Assembly (NCBI GenBank): GCA_905235475.1
Contig: CAJOLU010000003.1
Span: forward strand, 40,821-104,820
Reading direction: 5' to 3'
DNA from: an uncultured Clostridia bacterium
GTDB taxonomy: Bacteria > Bacillota > Clostridia > Christensenellales > UBA1242
DNA length: 64,000 bases
The notes beneath the pieces are model-generated. The model saw nothing but the letters and a program-made list of their open reading frames with translations. It did not search any database and was not told the DNA's origin. Position 1 is the stretch's first letter. Each line of letters starts with the position of its first letter. Shown here in pieces: positions 1 to 8,733 of the stretch. Both the position numbers and the translations under genes were made by a program.

Positions 1-52
1 CATAAAAATATTTTCAAAAATAAAGAAGTTTTTTGTTGGGGAGGGAATATAG

Positions 53-286
53 ATGAAAAACAAGAATGGCGAAAATCTTTTAAGCACAAATTTTAGTTCA
101 CTAAATAAGTTAAACACACTATTGAAGAGTGAAGTTTTTAAATGTCTTAATTCATATTTGGAGTTTGTTCCAGAAAAAATTATGTGCGACCTTTGCGTTG
201 ATGGAAATGGAGAATATGTTTTTAGGTGCAAAGTTAATGCAAAAAGGCTTAAAATGATGAGCTTTTTGCCAGGAGATGAGTTATGA
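53..286 (+). CDS. MinE-like cell-division topological specificity factor (candidate)
   Basis: A 77-residue protein preceded by a GGGGAGGG ribosome site. Residues about 22-66 read like the MinE topological-specificity region: a short helix (LLKSEVFKCLNSYLEF), then VPEKIMCDLCVDGNG and a beta strand ending in VNAKRLK. This matches in layout the family pattern of helix, 'Y..I.PE.v...l...g....l...ipl'. The N-terminal MinD-binding segment is short and diverged. In Clostridia minE follows minC-minD and often precedes an M50 protease, and here an M50 protease gene starts inside this gene's stop (ATGA overlap). minCD would lie just left of the window. Assignment rests on pattern and context; it could also be an unrelated small protein. 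Confidence 0.5.
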   Translation: MKNKNGENLLSTNFSSLNKLNTLLKSEVFKCLNSYLEFVPEKIMCDLCVDGNGEYVFRCKVNAKRLKMMSFLPGDEL

Positions 287-1131
287 ATTCAAAAATAAAA
301 TTTTCAATTCATCCACTTTTTATTATTTTTGTGTTGGTGCTTGCTCTTCAAGGGCTGTTTGATGTTTTGTGTGCTTATGTTTTAACGCTTTTAATCCATG
401 AATATGCTCATTTTCTTGTGGCAAACAAAAAGGGCTATCACTTAAATAAGTTTTGTCTTATGCCACATGGCATTAGTTTGAGTGGACAAAATGTTTTGTT
501 TTCATATAAAGATGAAATAACCATTGCACTGGCAGGACCAATATGCAATCTTGTGATATCAATTATTGGGTTTGCACTTTGGTGGTTGTTTCCAGCCACA
601 TATCCATACACGCAATTGTTCATTTATGCCAATCTAATAACTGGAACCATAAACTTTTTGCCAGTTTTTCCAATGGACGGCGGAAGAATTGTTTTGGCAA
701 TTTTGGGCAGGCGTTTTACAAGAACAAAAGCATTAAAAATGGTTAGAATTTTGGGGATTTTGGTTTCTTTTGCTTTGATTGGAGTGTTTATTGCAACAAC
801 CTTTTTTGAGGTTAATTTCACATTTCTAACACTTGGGCTATTTTGTTTTTTCACTTCCATTTGGGAAGACAAAAGGTGTGTTTATGAGCGTTCTCACTTT
901 CTAGACAGCAAAAACTTTAATCTAAAAGGCGGGATTGCTGTTCGAGAAATTGCAGTGATTGAAGACATAACATTATATAAACTTGTTAGTGAAATTAGGC
1001 AAGATAGCATAACAAACTTTTGCGTTCTTAACAAAAATATGGAACAAGTTGCCTACATTGAAGAAAAACAGATAGAAAATTTTATAAAAGTTTATCCAGC
1101 AACAGCCACTCTAAAAACCATTTTAAACTGA
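283..1131 (+). CDS. M50-family intramembrane metalloprotease (SpoIVFB/site-2 protease type)
   Basis: A 282-residue polytopic membrane zinc protease. The zinc motif HEYAH is at residues 39-43 inside an early membrane segment, and the second motif NFLPVFPMDGG at about 124-134 supplies the third zinc ligand (Asp132). Both are hallmarks of the SpoIVFB/YwhC branch of M50. After about residue 200 there is a soluble tail of roughly 60-70 residues that resembles a single degenerate CBS-like domain. The start codon overlaps the stop of the upstream MinE-like gene (ATGA), so translation is probably coupled. Family members cut membrane-bound substrates such as pro-sigma factors; the substrate here is unknown, although spore genes elsewhere in the window fit a SpoIVFB role. 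Confidence 0.85.
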   Translation: MNSKIKFSIHPLFIIFVLVLALQGLFDVLCAYVLTLLIHEYAHFLVANKKGYHLNKFCLMPHGISLSGQNVLFSYKDEITIALAGPICNLVISIIGFALWWLFPATYPYTQLFIYANLITGTINFLPVFPMDGGRIVLAILGRRFTRTKALKMVRILGILVSFALIGVFIATTFFEVNFTFLTLGLFCFFTSIWEDKRCVYERSHFLDSKNFNLKGGIAVREIAVIEDITLYKLVSEIRQDSITNFCVLNKNMEQVAYIEEKQIENFIKVYPATATLKTILN

Positions 1132-1202
1132 AAAGATACCCCGTTTTTGTTTGTCTAAACTGGATTTTTGTGTTAAAATAGAGTGTAATTGAGGTAAAAT
1201 AT

Positions 1203-3455
1203 ATGAAACAACTATTGAACTTTTATAATTCTATGTTAAAAGCACAAAATTTTAGTGATGAAGAGGCTATGAGAACGGCAAACTATTTTGTGTCCGACAA
1301 ATATGAAGATGATGAGGGCATTAAAGATGTTAATTTTTCAAACCAAGATTTAATTTATTTGGGAGAGCGTTTGCTGGCTGTTCCAAAATCTGTTATGCAC
1401 AACTTTTTGGTGTATCTCATAAAAAGAGATAGATATAGCACAATAATTGCTTTTTTGAGCAAAGTTTTTGTTGCACACATCGACAAATTTTCTTACACAT
1501 CAAAAAATATTGTTAGAATGAGCAACTTAGAACGCACTTTTGATAGATTTATTGAATGCACTATGTGGGCAGACATAGATTTTTCTTTGTGGCAAGATGC
1601 CTTTTTTAACGCACTTGTGTCATCAAAAGAACCTCTTCAAAGCTGGAAAAGACCAGCAAGAGATTATCTTTTGGATTGGGTGAAAAGAGATGAAAAAGGT
1701 TTTTATGAGTTTGCTTTCCAAAACTTTTCACAATATGGCATTATTATTTTTGGCGTTTTATTTGAAGAAAATGTTGAATCAGCAGCACCAAAATTATTGA
1801 ATTATTATCTTCACAATGAGTTTGAAGAAAAAAGGCAAGTTAAAAACATCTTAAAACAACACTATAGCGAAGTTAACAACTATATTGTGGAATTAAGAAA
1901 AAATAACGAAATGGAAACAGAAGACTACATTAAAACTCTTCTTATTTTTGCTCACTTAAAAGAGGCGACAAAAACCCTTTCTGAACTCTATGCAAAAGAG
2001 AAAGACAAAGAACTTAAAAAACTTATAATAGAAAACGCAGATATTGAAGTTCCAGAAAAAGTTGTTAATTTGGCACAAGCAAAGAAGAATAGTCAAAAAT
2101 ATGAAAGCAAATTTAACTTCTTGGGGTATAGTGAAAATGATTTCAAGCCTTTAATACTTCAAACGGGAGAAGTTGCAGGAAAAGAGTTTGTGAACTATTT
2201 GCTATCTAGTTATGAAGATTTATGTTCTGTTAACGCATTTTTGGAGAACTCCTACTTCAAAAATTTGTTTAACCAAGATAGTTTAGACGATTTTTGCTAC
2301 GATTTGGCGGAAAAATTGGTGACAAAAGATGTTTCAAAATGTGAATGGGCTTACGCCTTGATTGCTCAAAATGCTAGCATAAATATGGCAAGCAAAATCA
2401 TATATTTATTTGCCAGCTGTAAAAACATAAAGGGCTTAAAACTTTTTGTTAAATTATTCATAAAAATTCAAAAAGATGGTGCTTTGGAACTTTTTAACAG
2501 CCTAGACAAAAAGCAGAGAGAACAAAAAATTGTGCTAGATGCATTACTTCAAGGAATGATTGAGAGCGAAGTGTATGATTTAGACACAATTGAAGTGTTG
2601 AGAGATAATATGATTGCAGATTTTAATCTTGAGGGCGGCAAGATTGAAATAGATGGCTGCATCTTAAAAATTGAAACAGACTTTTCTGTGAGCATTGAAG
2701 GGGAACAAAATCCATCAAAAAGCGTTTTATTGGAAAAGAAAAGGCTGGAAAGAGAGTTGGATAGGCAAATAAAAAGGCTTAAAAGCTTTTATCATAGCGG
2801 CAGATTATATCAAAAAGAGCATTGGGAAAAACTTATGGAAAACAAACTTATGCTTTTCCTTGCAAGCAAATTATTATGGGCAAAATATGAAGATGGCAAC
2901 CTTGTTTCTGTGTTTAGGATTGATGATGGAAAGATTTCGAACCTAGCTTCTGTTTCCAAAGTTGGTGGAGAGTATAAAATTGGCTTATTTCATCCAGTTG
3001 AGTATAGCGAATTAGATTGGCATTCAGTGTTTAATGCTAAAAAATCGCCATTTAATCAACTTGATATTAGTGTTTTTTCTCCAAATAATTACAATATTCA
3101 CGCATCTGTTGTTTCAAGATTTAATGGATTTATGGTTAATTCCAAAACATTTTTTGAAAGGATGCTGGGCTTTGACTGGAAATATGGGGTTCAATCTGTT
3201 GATAAATTGGTGTCTAGCATGACAAAGCTTAACAAAGAATTGGGCATTTTGGCTGAAATCAACTTTAGTGCCACACAAATAGATGGCGAAAACACCATAA
3301 GTTTGGGTGAACTTAGATTTTATAAAATTGATGATGTTCTTAAAACTGGCAACAATTTTGTCACAAATAAGACCAAATCTATGGAGATTGGAGTGCTTAA
3401 ACCAAGGTATTTTTCCGATATTATATATGAAATAACCATGGCAGGCAAAAAATAA
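1203..3455 (+). CDS. DUF4132 (MolR-like) large cytoplasmic protein
   Basis: A 750-residue soluble protein with no signal peptide or membrane segment. The first ~500 residues are helical and repeat-like. From about residue 505 a KRLERELDRQIKRLKSFYHSGR segment is followed by W..LMENKLM, then a beta-rich stretch with VFRIDDG, IGLFHPVEYSELDW and FNQLDISVF. That succession is the DUF4132 signature found at the C-terminus of E. coli MolR/YehI-type proteins. Function of the family is not established. The start has a GAGGT site (about 1190) and stands alone, with a TAAAAT -10-like box just upstream. Domain call is from recognised motif order, not a database search. Confidence 0.6.
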   Translation: MKQLLNFYNSMLKAQNFSDEEAMRTANYFVSDKYEDDEGIKDVNFSNQDLIYLGERLLAVPKSVMHNFLVYLIKRDRYSTIIAFLSKVFVAHIDKFSYTSKNIVRMSNLERTFDRFIECTMWADIDFSLWQDAFFNALVSSKEPLQSWKRPARDYLLDWVKRDEKGFYEFAFQNFSQYGIIIFGVLFEENVESAAPKLLNYYLHNEFEEKRQVKNILKQHYSEVNNYIVELRKNNEMETEDYIKTLLIFAHLKEATKTLSELYAKEKDKELKKLIIENADIEVPEKVVNLAQAKKNSQKYESKFNFLGYSENDFKPLILQTGEVAGKEFVNYLLSSYEDLCSVNAFLENSYFKNLFNQDSLDDFCYDLAEKLVTKDVSKCEWAYALIAQNASINMASKIIYLFASCKNIKGLKLFVKLFIKIQKDGALELFNSLDKKQREQKIVLDALLQGMIESEVYDLDTIEVLRDNMIADFNLEGGKIEIDGCILKIETDFSVSIEGEQNPSKSVLLEKKRLERELDRQIKRLKSFYHSGRLYQKEHWEKLMENKLMLFLASKLLWAKYEDGNLVSVFRIDDGKISNLASVSKVGGEYKIGLFHPVEYSELDWHSVFNAKKSPFNQLDISVFSPNNYNIHASVVSRFNGFMVNSKTFFERMLGFDWKYGVQSVDKLVSSMTKLNKELGILAEINFSATQIDGENTISLGELRFYKIDDVLKTGNNFVTNKTKSMEIGVLKPRYFSDIIYEITMAGKK

Positions 3456-3478
3456 TTAAAAAATTTGAAAAAAGGGTA

Positions 3479-3507
3479 TTGCAATTTGTGCGGAAGTGTG
3501 CTATAAT
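3479..3507 (+). promoter_or_regulatory. Sigma-A promoter for the 3540 gene
   Basis: TTGCAA at 3479-3484, a 17-nt spacer and TATAAT at 3502-3507 with an upstream TGC (extended -10). It lies 33 nt before the start codon, with AAAGGAG between. Confidence 0.8.
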
Positions 3508-3539
3508 ACCAATGTATCAAGAAAAAAGGAGTGTTAAAT

Positions 3540-4568
3540 ATGGCATTTTTTGATAGATTTAAAAGAAATAAACAAGTAGAAAGTGAAAAGTTTTATGATG
3601 ATAATTATAAAGATGACAAGATGGATGAAAACTTGAAAAAAAGAAGTAAAAGAAGAAAAGGTTGGTTAATTGGCCTAACAGCAGCAGCAGTTGTTGCAAC
3701 AGTTGCTTTTCCATTCTTAATTGGTTTTGCCGCAGCATCAGCAGGAGTTGTTGGAGCAAGTTTAACAGCAGCTGGAGTGACTGCAGGAGTTGTTGCTCTT
3801 GCCGTTGATATTGCAGCAATTGGTGCTTGGGTAAAATCTTCAGCAAGCAGAAAGGCTGGAAGAGATGCTAAAAAAATTAAGCAAGCATCAGAGAATCATA
3901 AGGTTATTAACACTAATGATTTGAAAAGTCAAACATCAAGAAGAGCCCTTGTAACATACATCAGCAACATAGTTGGTAAGGCAGAAATTGATAAAAAACA
4001 AAATGAAATAACAATAGAAAAACTTTTAGATAGTGTTAAGATCGGCGATGGAGTTAATAAAGATTTGATTAATGCAATCAAAGGAGAAAAAACACCTGGT
4101 GCGGACAAAAGTATTTGGACATCTGATAACATTAAAATGCTCATCGAAGGTATTACACCAAGTGATGCTAAAGCAGCTAGTCAATTTAAGTCAGTAGTAA
4201 AATCAAGCAAACCATGGCTTTTTGACGGCAATGTAATCACAACAGATGATAAAGATAATGTTACAGGTAAATATTCAGTTGTAATAACAGACAAGGTTTA
4301 CACAGACCAAGCAAAATATGCTTATCAAGCTGTTTTAAGTTACATTAACGATGCAGCAAATAAGGCAAATGGAACTGATTTTAAAATGACACAAGGAATT
4401 GGGACAAAGGATAGGGCTGTTAAAGGTCGTAACCAAGAGGCAACATATAATACTGACAAATACACAAGATCAATTCGTTCATTGGCTATTTATGAAGCCG
4501 GACAAGAACAGGGTGTTACTGAGAGCAAACCGACACCTAAGGAACGAATCATTTCACTAATTAAATAA
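3540..4568 (+). CDS. Membrane-anchored protein of unknown function
   Basis: 342 residues. The ATG at 3540 is preferred over an in-frame GTG at 3531 because AAAGGAG (3525-3531) lies 8 nt upstream of it and would overlap the GTG. Residues 1-40 are charged and basic (cytoplasmic). Residues about 43-100 form two long hydrophobic, Ala/Gly/Val-rich segments, and the remaining ~240 residues are a soluble, Lys/Asp/Thr-rich domain. The two adjacent segments suggest a hairpin anchor, which would leave the C-terminal domain on the same side as the N-terminus. No family recognised. It is a single-gene unit with its own strong promoter and terminator. Confidence 0.7.
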   Translation: MAFFDRFKRNKQVESEKFYDDNYKDDKMDENLKKRSKRRKGWLIGLTAAAVVATVAFPFLIGFAAASAGVVGASLTAAGVTAGVVALAVDIAAIGAWVKSSASRKAGRDAKKIKQASENHKVINTNDLKSQTSRRALVTYISNIVGKAEIDKKQNEITIEKLLDSVKIGDGVNKDLINAIKGEKTPGADKSIWTSDNIKMLIEGITPSDAKAASQFKSVVKSSKPWLFDGNVITTDDKDNVTGKYSVVITDKVYTDQAKYAYQAVLSYINDAANKANGTDFKMTQGIGTKDRAVKGRNQEATYNTDKYTRSIRSLAIYEAGQEQGVTESKPTPKERIISLIK

Positions 4569-4595
4569 AAATAGGCGAAAGCCTATTTTTTTTAT
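4569..4595 (+). terminator. Rho-independent terminator after the 3540 gene
   Basis: Stem AAATAGGC / GCCTATTT around a GAAA tetraloop followed by a T-run. Confidence 0.9.
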
Positions 4596-4605
4596 TATGT
4601 TTTGT

Positions 4606-4634
4606 TTGACATTTTTTCGTATAAATTCTATAAT
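4606..4634 (+). promoter_or_regulatory. Sigma-A promoter for lgt
   Basis: Consensus TTGACA (4606-4611), 17-nt spacer, consensus TATAAT (4629-4634), 28 nt before the lgt start codon. Confidence 0.85.
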
Positions 4635-4662
4635 GAAATCAGTTTTGTGTTAGGGGGATTTT

Positions 4663-5424
4663 ATGAGCGTTGTTGCCTTCACAATTTTTGGGGTTTCGGT
4701 TCATTGGTATGGCATTATGATTGCACTAGGCATTATTTTTGCAGTGCTTTTGGCTTTTTATGTTTTTAAATTCCGTGACTTAAAAAATGACTATATAATG
4801 GAACTTGTGCTTTGGATTCTTCCACCAGCAATAATTGGGGCAAGGCTATATTATCTCATCTTTAATGGGGGCCCTTGGGGGTGGGACGCTTTTGCAATTT
4901 GGAAAGGTGGATTGGCTGTTTATGGCTCTATTATTGGTGGGGCCATTGGTGTTATTTTATTTTGTGTTGTGAGAAAAATTAATTTCTTGCGAGTTGCAGA
5001 TGCTGTTGTTCCATGTTTGGCACTAGGGCAATGCTTTGGAAGAATTGGCTGTTGTTTTGGAGGGTGCTGTTATGGGGTGGAAACCACAAACCCAAATTTA
5101 ATGTATTTTCCATTTTCACTAAACATTGATGGCACTTGGCACTTGGCAACCAACTTATATGAAAGTTTCTTCTGTTTAATAATATGCATAGTTCTTGTTT
5201 TGATGCTTAGAAAAATTAAAACAAATGGTATTATTATGGGCTCATATTTTGTGATGTATGGAGTTTTGAGAGCAATTCTAGAAAGTTTTAGAGATGCCCA
5301 AGAGGCACTTTTTATTGGTTCTTTAAAAGTTAGTTTGCTTTTAAGCATATTGCTTGCAGTTGCTGGAGCGGCTTTAATTATAACTCAAGTTATTAGACTA
5401 AAAACGAAAAAGAGGTTAAGTTAG
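4663..5424 (+). CDS. lgt: Prolipoprotein diacylglyceryl transferase
   Basis: 253 residues, polytopic. Lgt moves a diacylglyceryl group from phosphatidylglycerol to the lipobox Cys of prolipoproteins in the membrane. Visible family marks are the early HWYG (14-17), GARLYY after the second segment, the GGLAVYGSIIGG loop, and GRIGCCFGGCCYG at about 126-138, a Cys-rich clostridial variant of the usual GRIGNF.NGE region; LYES follows. Start follows a TAGGGGG site. Its substrates in this window would include the lipoproteins starting at 8734, 28398 and 37648. It is translationally coupled to the next gene (TAGTG overlap). Confidence 0.93.
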   Translation: MSVVAFTIFGVSVHWYGIMIALGIIFAVLLAFYVFKFRDLKNDYIMELVLWILPPAIIGARLYYLIFNGGPWGWDAFAIWKGGLAVYGSIIGGAIGVILFCVVRKINFLRVADAVVPCLALGQCFGRIGCCFGGCCYGVETTNPNLMYFPFSLNIDGTWHLATNLYESFFCLIICIVLVLMLRKIKTNGIIMGSYFVMYGVLRAILESFRDAQEALFIGSLKVSLLLSILLAVAGAALIITQVIRLKTKKRLS

Positions 5425-6185
5425 TGGAAGACTATTATAATAATCAATCAAATTATAACAAACTTAAAAATGAATACGAAAGGATGAAATCGCAAGAGAT
5501 TTTGTATAAAAAGCAAATTGCAAGTTTGGAACAACAAAATAAAGACTTTGAGCAAAAAGTTGATGACTTACAAAAGAAACTAAATGGTCTTCAAGACCTC
5601 TTGATTGACTACACAAACAGGCAAGAAAAGGCTCAAAACATTATTGAATCAACTCAAAACTTAAAACAACTTGAAAGTCAAAGATTGCAACTTCTTTACA
5701 AAAAGTGGGAAGACTTGTCTGCAGAATTGCAAGAAAGGAATGTTACCATTTATTCTTTAGATGACTTATTAAACATTTCAAGTGATTTTAGGCACGCACT
5801 AAAAGTTATTGTTGAAGATTCAACTGCATTGAACGACAAAAGTTATGCCAAAAGTGTTTTGACCAAAATGGCTGGCACAAACAATTCAAATAACAAACTA
5901 ACAAAAAAGTATGTGGCTCGTTCTGTTTCTAAAAAGCACATAAATTACACTGAAAACATTTTTGAAGAAGAATTAACAATTAGCCAACAAGAAAGTGCGG
6001 CAGAAAAGTTTTTAAATGGAGAACAAACATTCATTCCAAAGTCTATGGGAGTTGGAAAAGAAGTTCTTTCAATTCCACCAAAAGAGCAAAAACAAGAAAA
6101 GAAAGAGGGTTTTTCTTTGGAAGAAGCATTAACTCCAAAAGAAAGTTTATCTGAAATTATGTCTGTTTTTAAATTAGATGACTAA
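5424..6185 (+). CDS. Coiled-coil protein of unknown function, coupled to lgt
   Basis: 253 residues beginning with GTG inside the lgt stop (TAGTG), so it is read from the lgt mRNA. Residues about 8-85 are a continuous Lys/Glu/Gln-rich coiled coil with heptad-spaced hydrophobics. The middle (about 90-130) is globular, and the C-terminal ~100 residues look disordered and Lys/Glu/Ser-rich. No signal peptide or membrane segment. Such proteins may act as scaffolds or division-associated factors, but nothing in the sequence fixes a role. Confidence 0.7.
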   Translation: MEDYYNNQSNYNKLKNEYERMKSQEILYKKQIASLEQQNKDFEQKVDDLQKKLNGLQDLLIDYTNRQEKAQNIIESTQNLKQLESQRLQLLYKKWEDLSAELQERNVTIYSLDDLLNISSDFRHALKVIVEDSTALNDKSYAKSVLTKMAGTNNSNNKLTKKYVARSVSKKHINYTENIFEEELTISQQESAAEKFLNGEQTFIPKSMGVGKEVLSIPPKEQKQEKKEGFSLEEALTPKESLSEIMSVFKLDD

Positions 6186-6212
6186 AAAAAGAACGCTTAT
6201 GCGTTCTTTTTA
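6184..6212. terminator. Bidirectional terminator between the lgt operon and dnaI
   Basis: GAACGC (6191-6196), TTAT loop, GCGTTC (6201-6206), with A-runs on the left and T-runs on the right, so it serves both converging transcripts. Confidence 0.88.
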
Positions 6213-6215
6213 TTT

Positions 6216-7136
6216 TTATTTTATTCTCAAATCATTGCCAACAAAATTAACAACTTTTGTGGTTCTTTTGTTAAATATTCTGCTAAACAATCGGTTGCCA
6301 TAACGATTTTCTATCGCATCAAAACTTAAGTTTGTTGAAATAAGTGTTGGAAGCCCATTTATTTCTCTTTCGTTCAAAATTGTGAATAGGTTAGAGGCAG
6401 ACAAATTTCTCATCATTGGTTCTGTTCCAAGGTCATCAATAATCAAAAGGTCACATTCCAGAAGTGGCGATAATATTGTTTCACTTTCAAAAGGAGAAAC
6501 AGTTAATGCTTTTAGCATTGTGTTCGAAAGATTGAATGCAGTAACATACACAACATAAAATTCTTTTTGCAAAAGTTCTTGTGCAATACATTCAAGTAAA
6601 AATGTTTTGCCAGTTCCAACTTCGCCCATAAACACTAGATTCTTTGTTTTGATGTTAGGGAATTTTTCAACATATTTTTTTGCAAGATTATGTGCTTTTT
6701 GAAGCATTTCATTATTTTCTAAAATCTTTGGGTCGCTTTGCGAAAAATTATGAACAATTGCGGAGGTTATTCCGCTATTTTTTATAAGCAGTTTTTGTGT
6801 TTCTGTTTTAAGGCATTGGCACTTTTTGCCATCAACAAAGCCAGTATCTTCACAAAGTTTGCAAGAATAGTTTGGCATTAAGTCTTTTTCTGTTAGCCCC
6901 AATTTTTTAAGTGTAAACAAACGATTTTTCTTAATTTCTTGAAGTTCATTTTCAATGTTTTTGTTGCCAGTTTTTGCTAGTTCAAAAGTTTTTTCTCTAA
7001 ACAAAAGGTCGGCATTTTTGAATTCTTTGCTTTTTTCTCTTGCCATTTTGTAGGTGTTTTCGCTAATGGCTTCATTTTGTCTTTTGCGTTCAAGAATATT
7101 TCTTATTGCCTCATCAACAATTTGTTTTTTGTTCAT
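6216..7136 (-). CDS. dnaI: DnaI-type helicase loader (DnaC/IstB-like AAA+ ATPase)
   Basis: 306 residues. The ATG at 7136 is chosen because AAGGAG lies just upstream; a longer frame to 7166 has no such site. The N-terminal half is helical and carries a Cys-rich zinc-ribbon-like cluster (C92, C95, C106, C108), as in B. subtilis DnaI. The AAA+ domain has Walker A GEVGTGKT (161-168) and Walker B LLIIDDLG (219-226). The family loads the replicative helicase onto DNA together with DnaD/DnaB. It lies 10 nt after the DnaD-domain gene on the same strand, forming a replication-initiation operon. Confidence 0.88.
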   Translation of the reverse strand: MNKKQIVDEAIRNILERKRQNEAISENTYKMAREKSKEFKNADLLFREKTFELAKTGNKNIENELQEIKKNRLFTLKKLGLTEKDLMPNYSCKLCEDTGFVDGKKCQCLKTETQKLLIKNSGITSAIVHNFSQSDPKILENNEMLQKAHNLAKKYVEKFPNIKTKNLVFMGEVGTGKTFLLECIAQELLQKEFYVVYVTAFNLSNTMLKALTVSPFESETILSPLLECDLLIIDDLGTEPMMRNLSASNLFTILNEREINGLPTLISTNLSFDAIENRYGNRLFSRIFNKRTTKVVNFVGNDLRIK

Positions 7137-7146
7137 AAAGTTCTCC

Positions 7147-8601
7147 TTAAATTTCAATTTCGTCAATATCGCTCATAAGGGATTTTATTTCGTCTTCTGA
7201 ATATGTTCTGTCGTGAATGATTGTTTTATCTTTTTTGTCATCAACGCCAGCACCTGATTTATATAGTTCTCCAACAAGTTTTGCTTCATCTAATGTTGTG
7301 ATTTTTTGCTCAAACCAGTTAGACAAGATTTTGTTTATATATTGCATTGGTTGTGCTTTGTCGGCTGAAAGGGTGGCAGCATATTCAATAACTTCTTGTG
7401 GCATATTCCAAGAATAAGTCCAAGTTCTATAAAAATCTCTGTCCCAACTTGTCACATTGCGCAAAAGTGAAGCGGATTCCAAAACTCGTTTAATTTTTTC
7501 ATCTTGAATTTTAACTTTTTCTAGGTGCTGAATAATGCTAGTTGTTGTGATTAACCCATTTTTGTAATATTTTTGCACAACTGCGTCCATTCCTTGAAGA
7601 GAACGAATGTTGTTTTTAAAACAATAACTTGCCAAAAGTTTTAACGCACTTTCATCATATCCACGCATAAGCCAAGGGTTGATGTAACTTTCCACAACAT
7701 TTTCCACATTTTCATAATAAACACCAATAATTTTGTCTATTTCTTTTGCTAATCCAAACAAACTTGCCTTGTGGGTTTCATATTCTTCAATTTCTTTAAC
7801 AGACATTAGGTGTTGTTCATAATATTTTGTGAGTTTTTGGTCTAATTTTTCAAAGCCACCTTTTGTGACTTGTTTTGCCACATACAAAATAACTTCATCA
7901 CTAAAATCAAGTTTTCTTGTCCATTTGATGTATTTTTGCTTTTCTTCTAGTGTTGCTTTTCTAGAAAGTTTTAGTGCTTTAAAAATTTCTTTTAGTTTCG
8001 TTTCTGTTTCACTTAAGTCTTGAAGTTTTTCTTCCACTTGAGAAAAATTCAAAATACCTTCATTTGCCCAGTTCTTTGCAACAGCCAAAATGTAGTTGTA
8101 ACCCACATTTTTGCCTTTTAGGTCGGTGCAATACTTAATAATCATCAAAAGTGCTTCTGGGCTCATATGATAGGTTTCAATGAGCGTGTAATATTCACTG
8201 AACTCGTTTGGTGTTATCATTCTTCCAGAAATAGTGCTTTGAACAGATAGGTTAAATTGCTCATATTTGTCTGCTTTAAATTTCTTTTTTGAAATTGCGT
8301 TTTTAACTGGCAAATATTGTATTTCTGGTGGTGTTGTTTCAACAATTTGCACAAGCCCTTGCTCTTGCCAGAACTTGAAAGCGTTTAGAACATCTGCTGT
8401 TGATATGCCCAAACTTTCGGCAAAACTATCAATTGTTGTGAGGTTTGATTTTAGTTCGTTGTTACAGCAAAGATATAGTCCCCACAAATAAATGCGAACT
8501 TGTTCTCCACTTGCATAAGGCAAATAGTCCTCAATAAAAGTGTTGTCGATAACTGTTATATTCATTGAACTAATTTCACTAGAAAATTTACAAAAAGACA
8601 T
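7147..8601 (-). CDS. DnaD/DnaB-domain replication initiation protein
   Basis: 484 residues from the ATG at 8601, which has an AGAGGTG site; an upstream in-frame start at 8700 would run through the promoter. The N-terminus (about 1-95) is a winged-helix-like domain with GEQVRIYLWGLYLC. After it come several helical DnaB_2/DnaD-type repeats, including the last one around FYRTWTYSWNMPQEVIEYA followed by YINKILSNWF, the DnaD C-terminal ssDNA-binding motif region. It is longer than B. subtilis DnaD (about 230) because the helical module is repeated. It heads the operon with dnaI, consistent with primosome assembly and helicase loading. Confidence 0.82.
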   Translation of the reverse strand: MSFCKFSSEISSMNITVIDNTFIEDYLPYASGEQVRIYLWGLYLCCNNELKSNLTTIDSFAESLGISTADVLNAFKFWQEQGLVQIVETTPPEIQYLPVKNAISKKKFKADKYEQFNLSVQSTISGRMITPNEFSEYYTLIETYHMSPEALLMIIKYCTDLKGKNVGYNYILAVAKNWANEGILNFSQVEEKLQDLSETETKLKEIFKALKLSRKATLEEKQKYIKWTRKLDFSDEVILYVAKQVTKGGFEKLDQKLTKYYEQHLMSVKEIEEYETHKASLFGLAKEIDKIIGVYYENVENVVESYINPWLMRGYDESALKLLASYCFKNNIRSLQGMDAVVQKYYKNGLITTTSIIQHLEKVKIQDEKIKRVLESASLLRNVTSWDRDFYRTWTYSWNMPQEVIEYAATLSADKAQPMQYINKILSNWFEQKITTLDEAKLVGELYKSGAGVDDKKDKTIIHDRTYSEDEIKSLMSDIDEIEI

Positions 8602-8620
8602 TTTAACACCTCTTGCGTTA

Positions 8621-8649
8621 AATATATCAAAAATTTTGATATAAAACAA
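8621..8649 (-). promoter_or_regulatory. dnaD-dnaI promoter with palindromic operator
   Basis: On the minus strand: TTGTTT (-35, 8649-8644), 17-nt spacer, TATATT (-10, 8626-8621). A perfect 9+1+9 palindrome, ATATCAAAA-A-TTTTGATAT (8624-8642), fills the spacer and part of the -10 box, the usual position for a repressor site. Confidence 0.55.
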
Positions 8650-8733
8650 TATTTTTTTAGAAAGTTTTTTAAAATTAGTGCAAAAGTCATATAACCCCAA
8701 AATTAAAAATATAAATAAAAGACGGGGGAAAAT

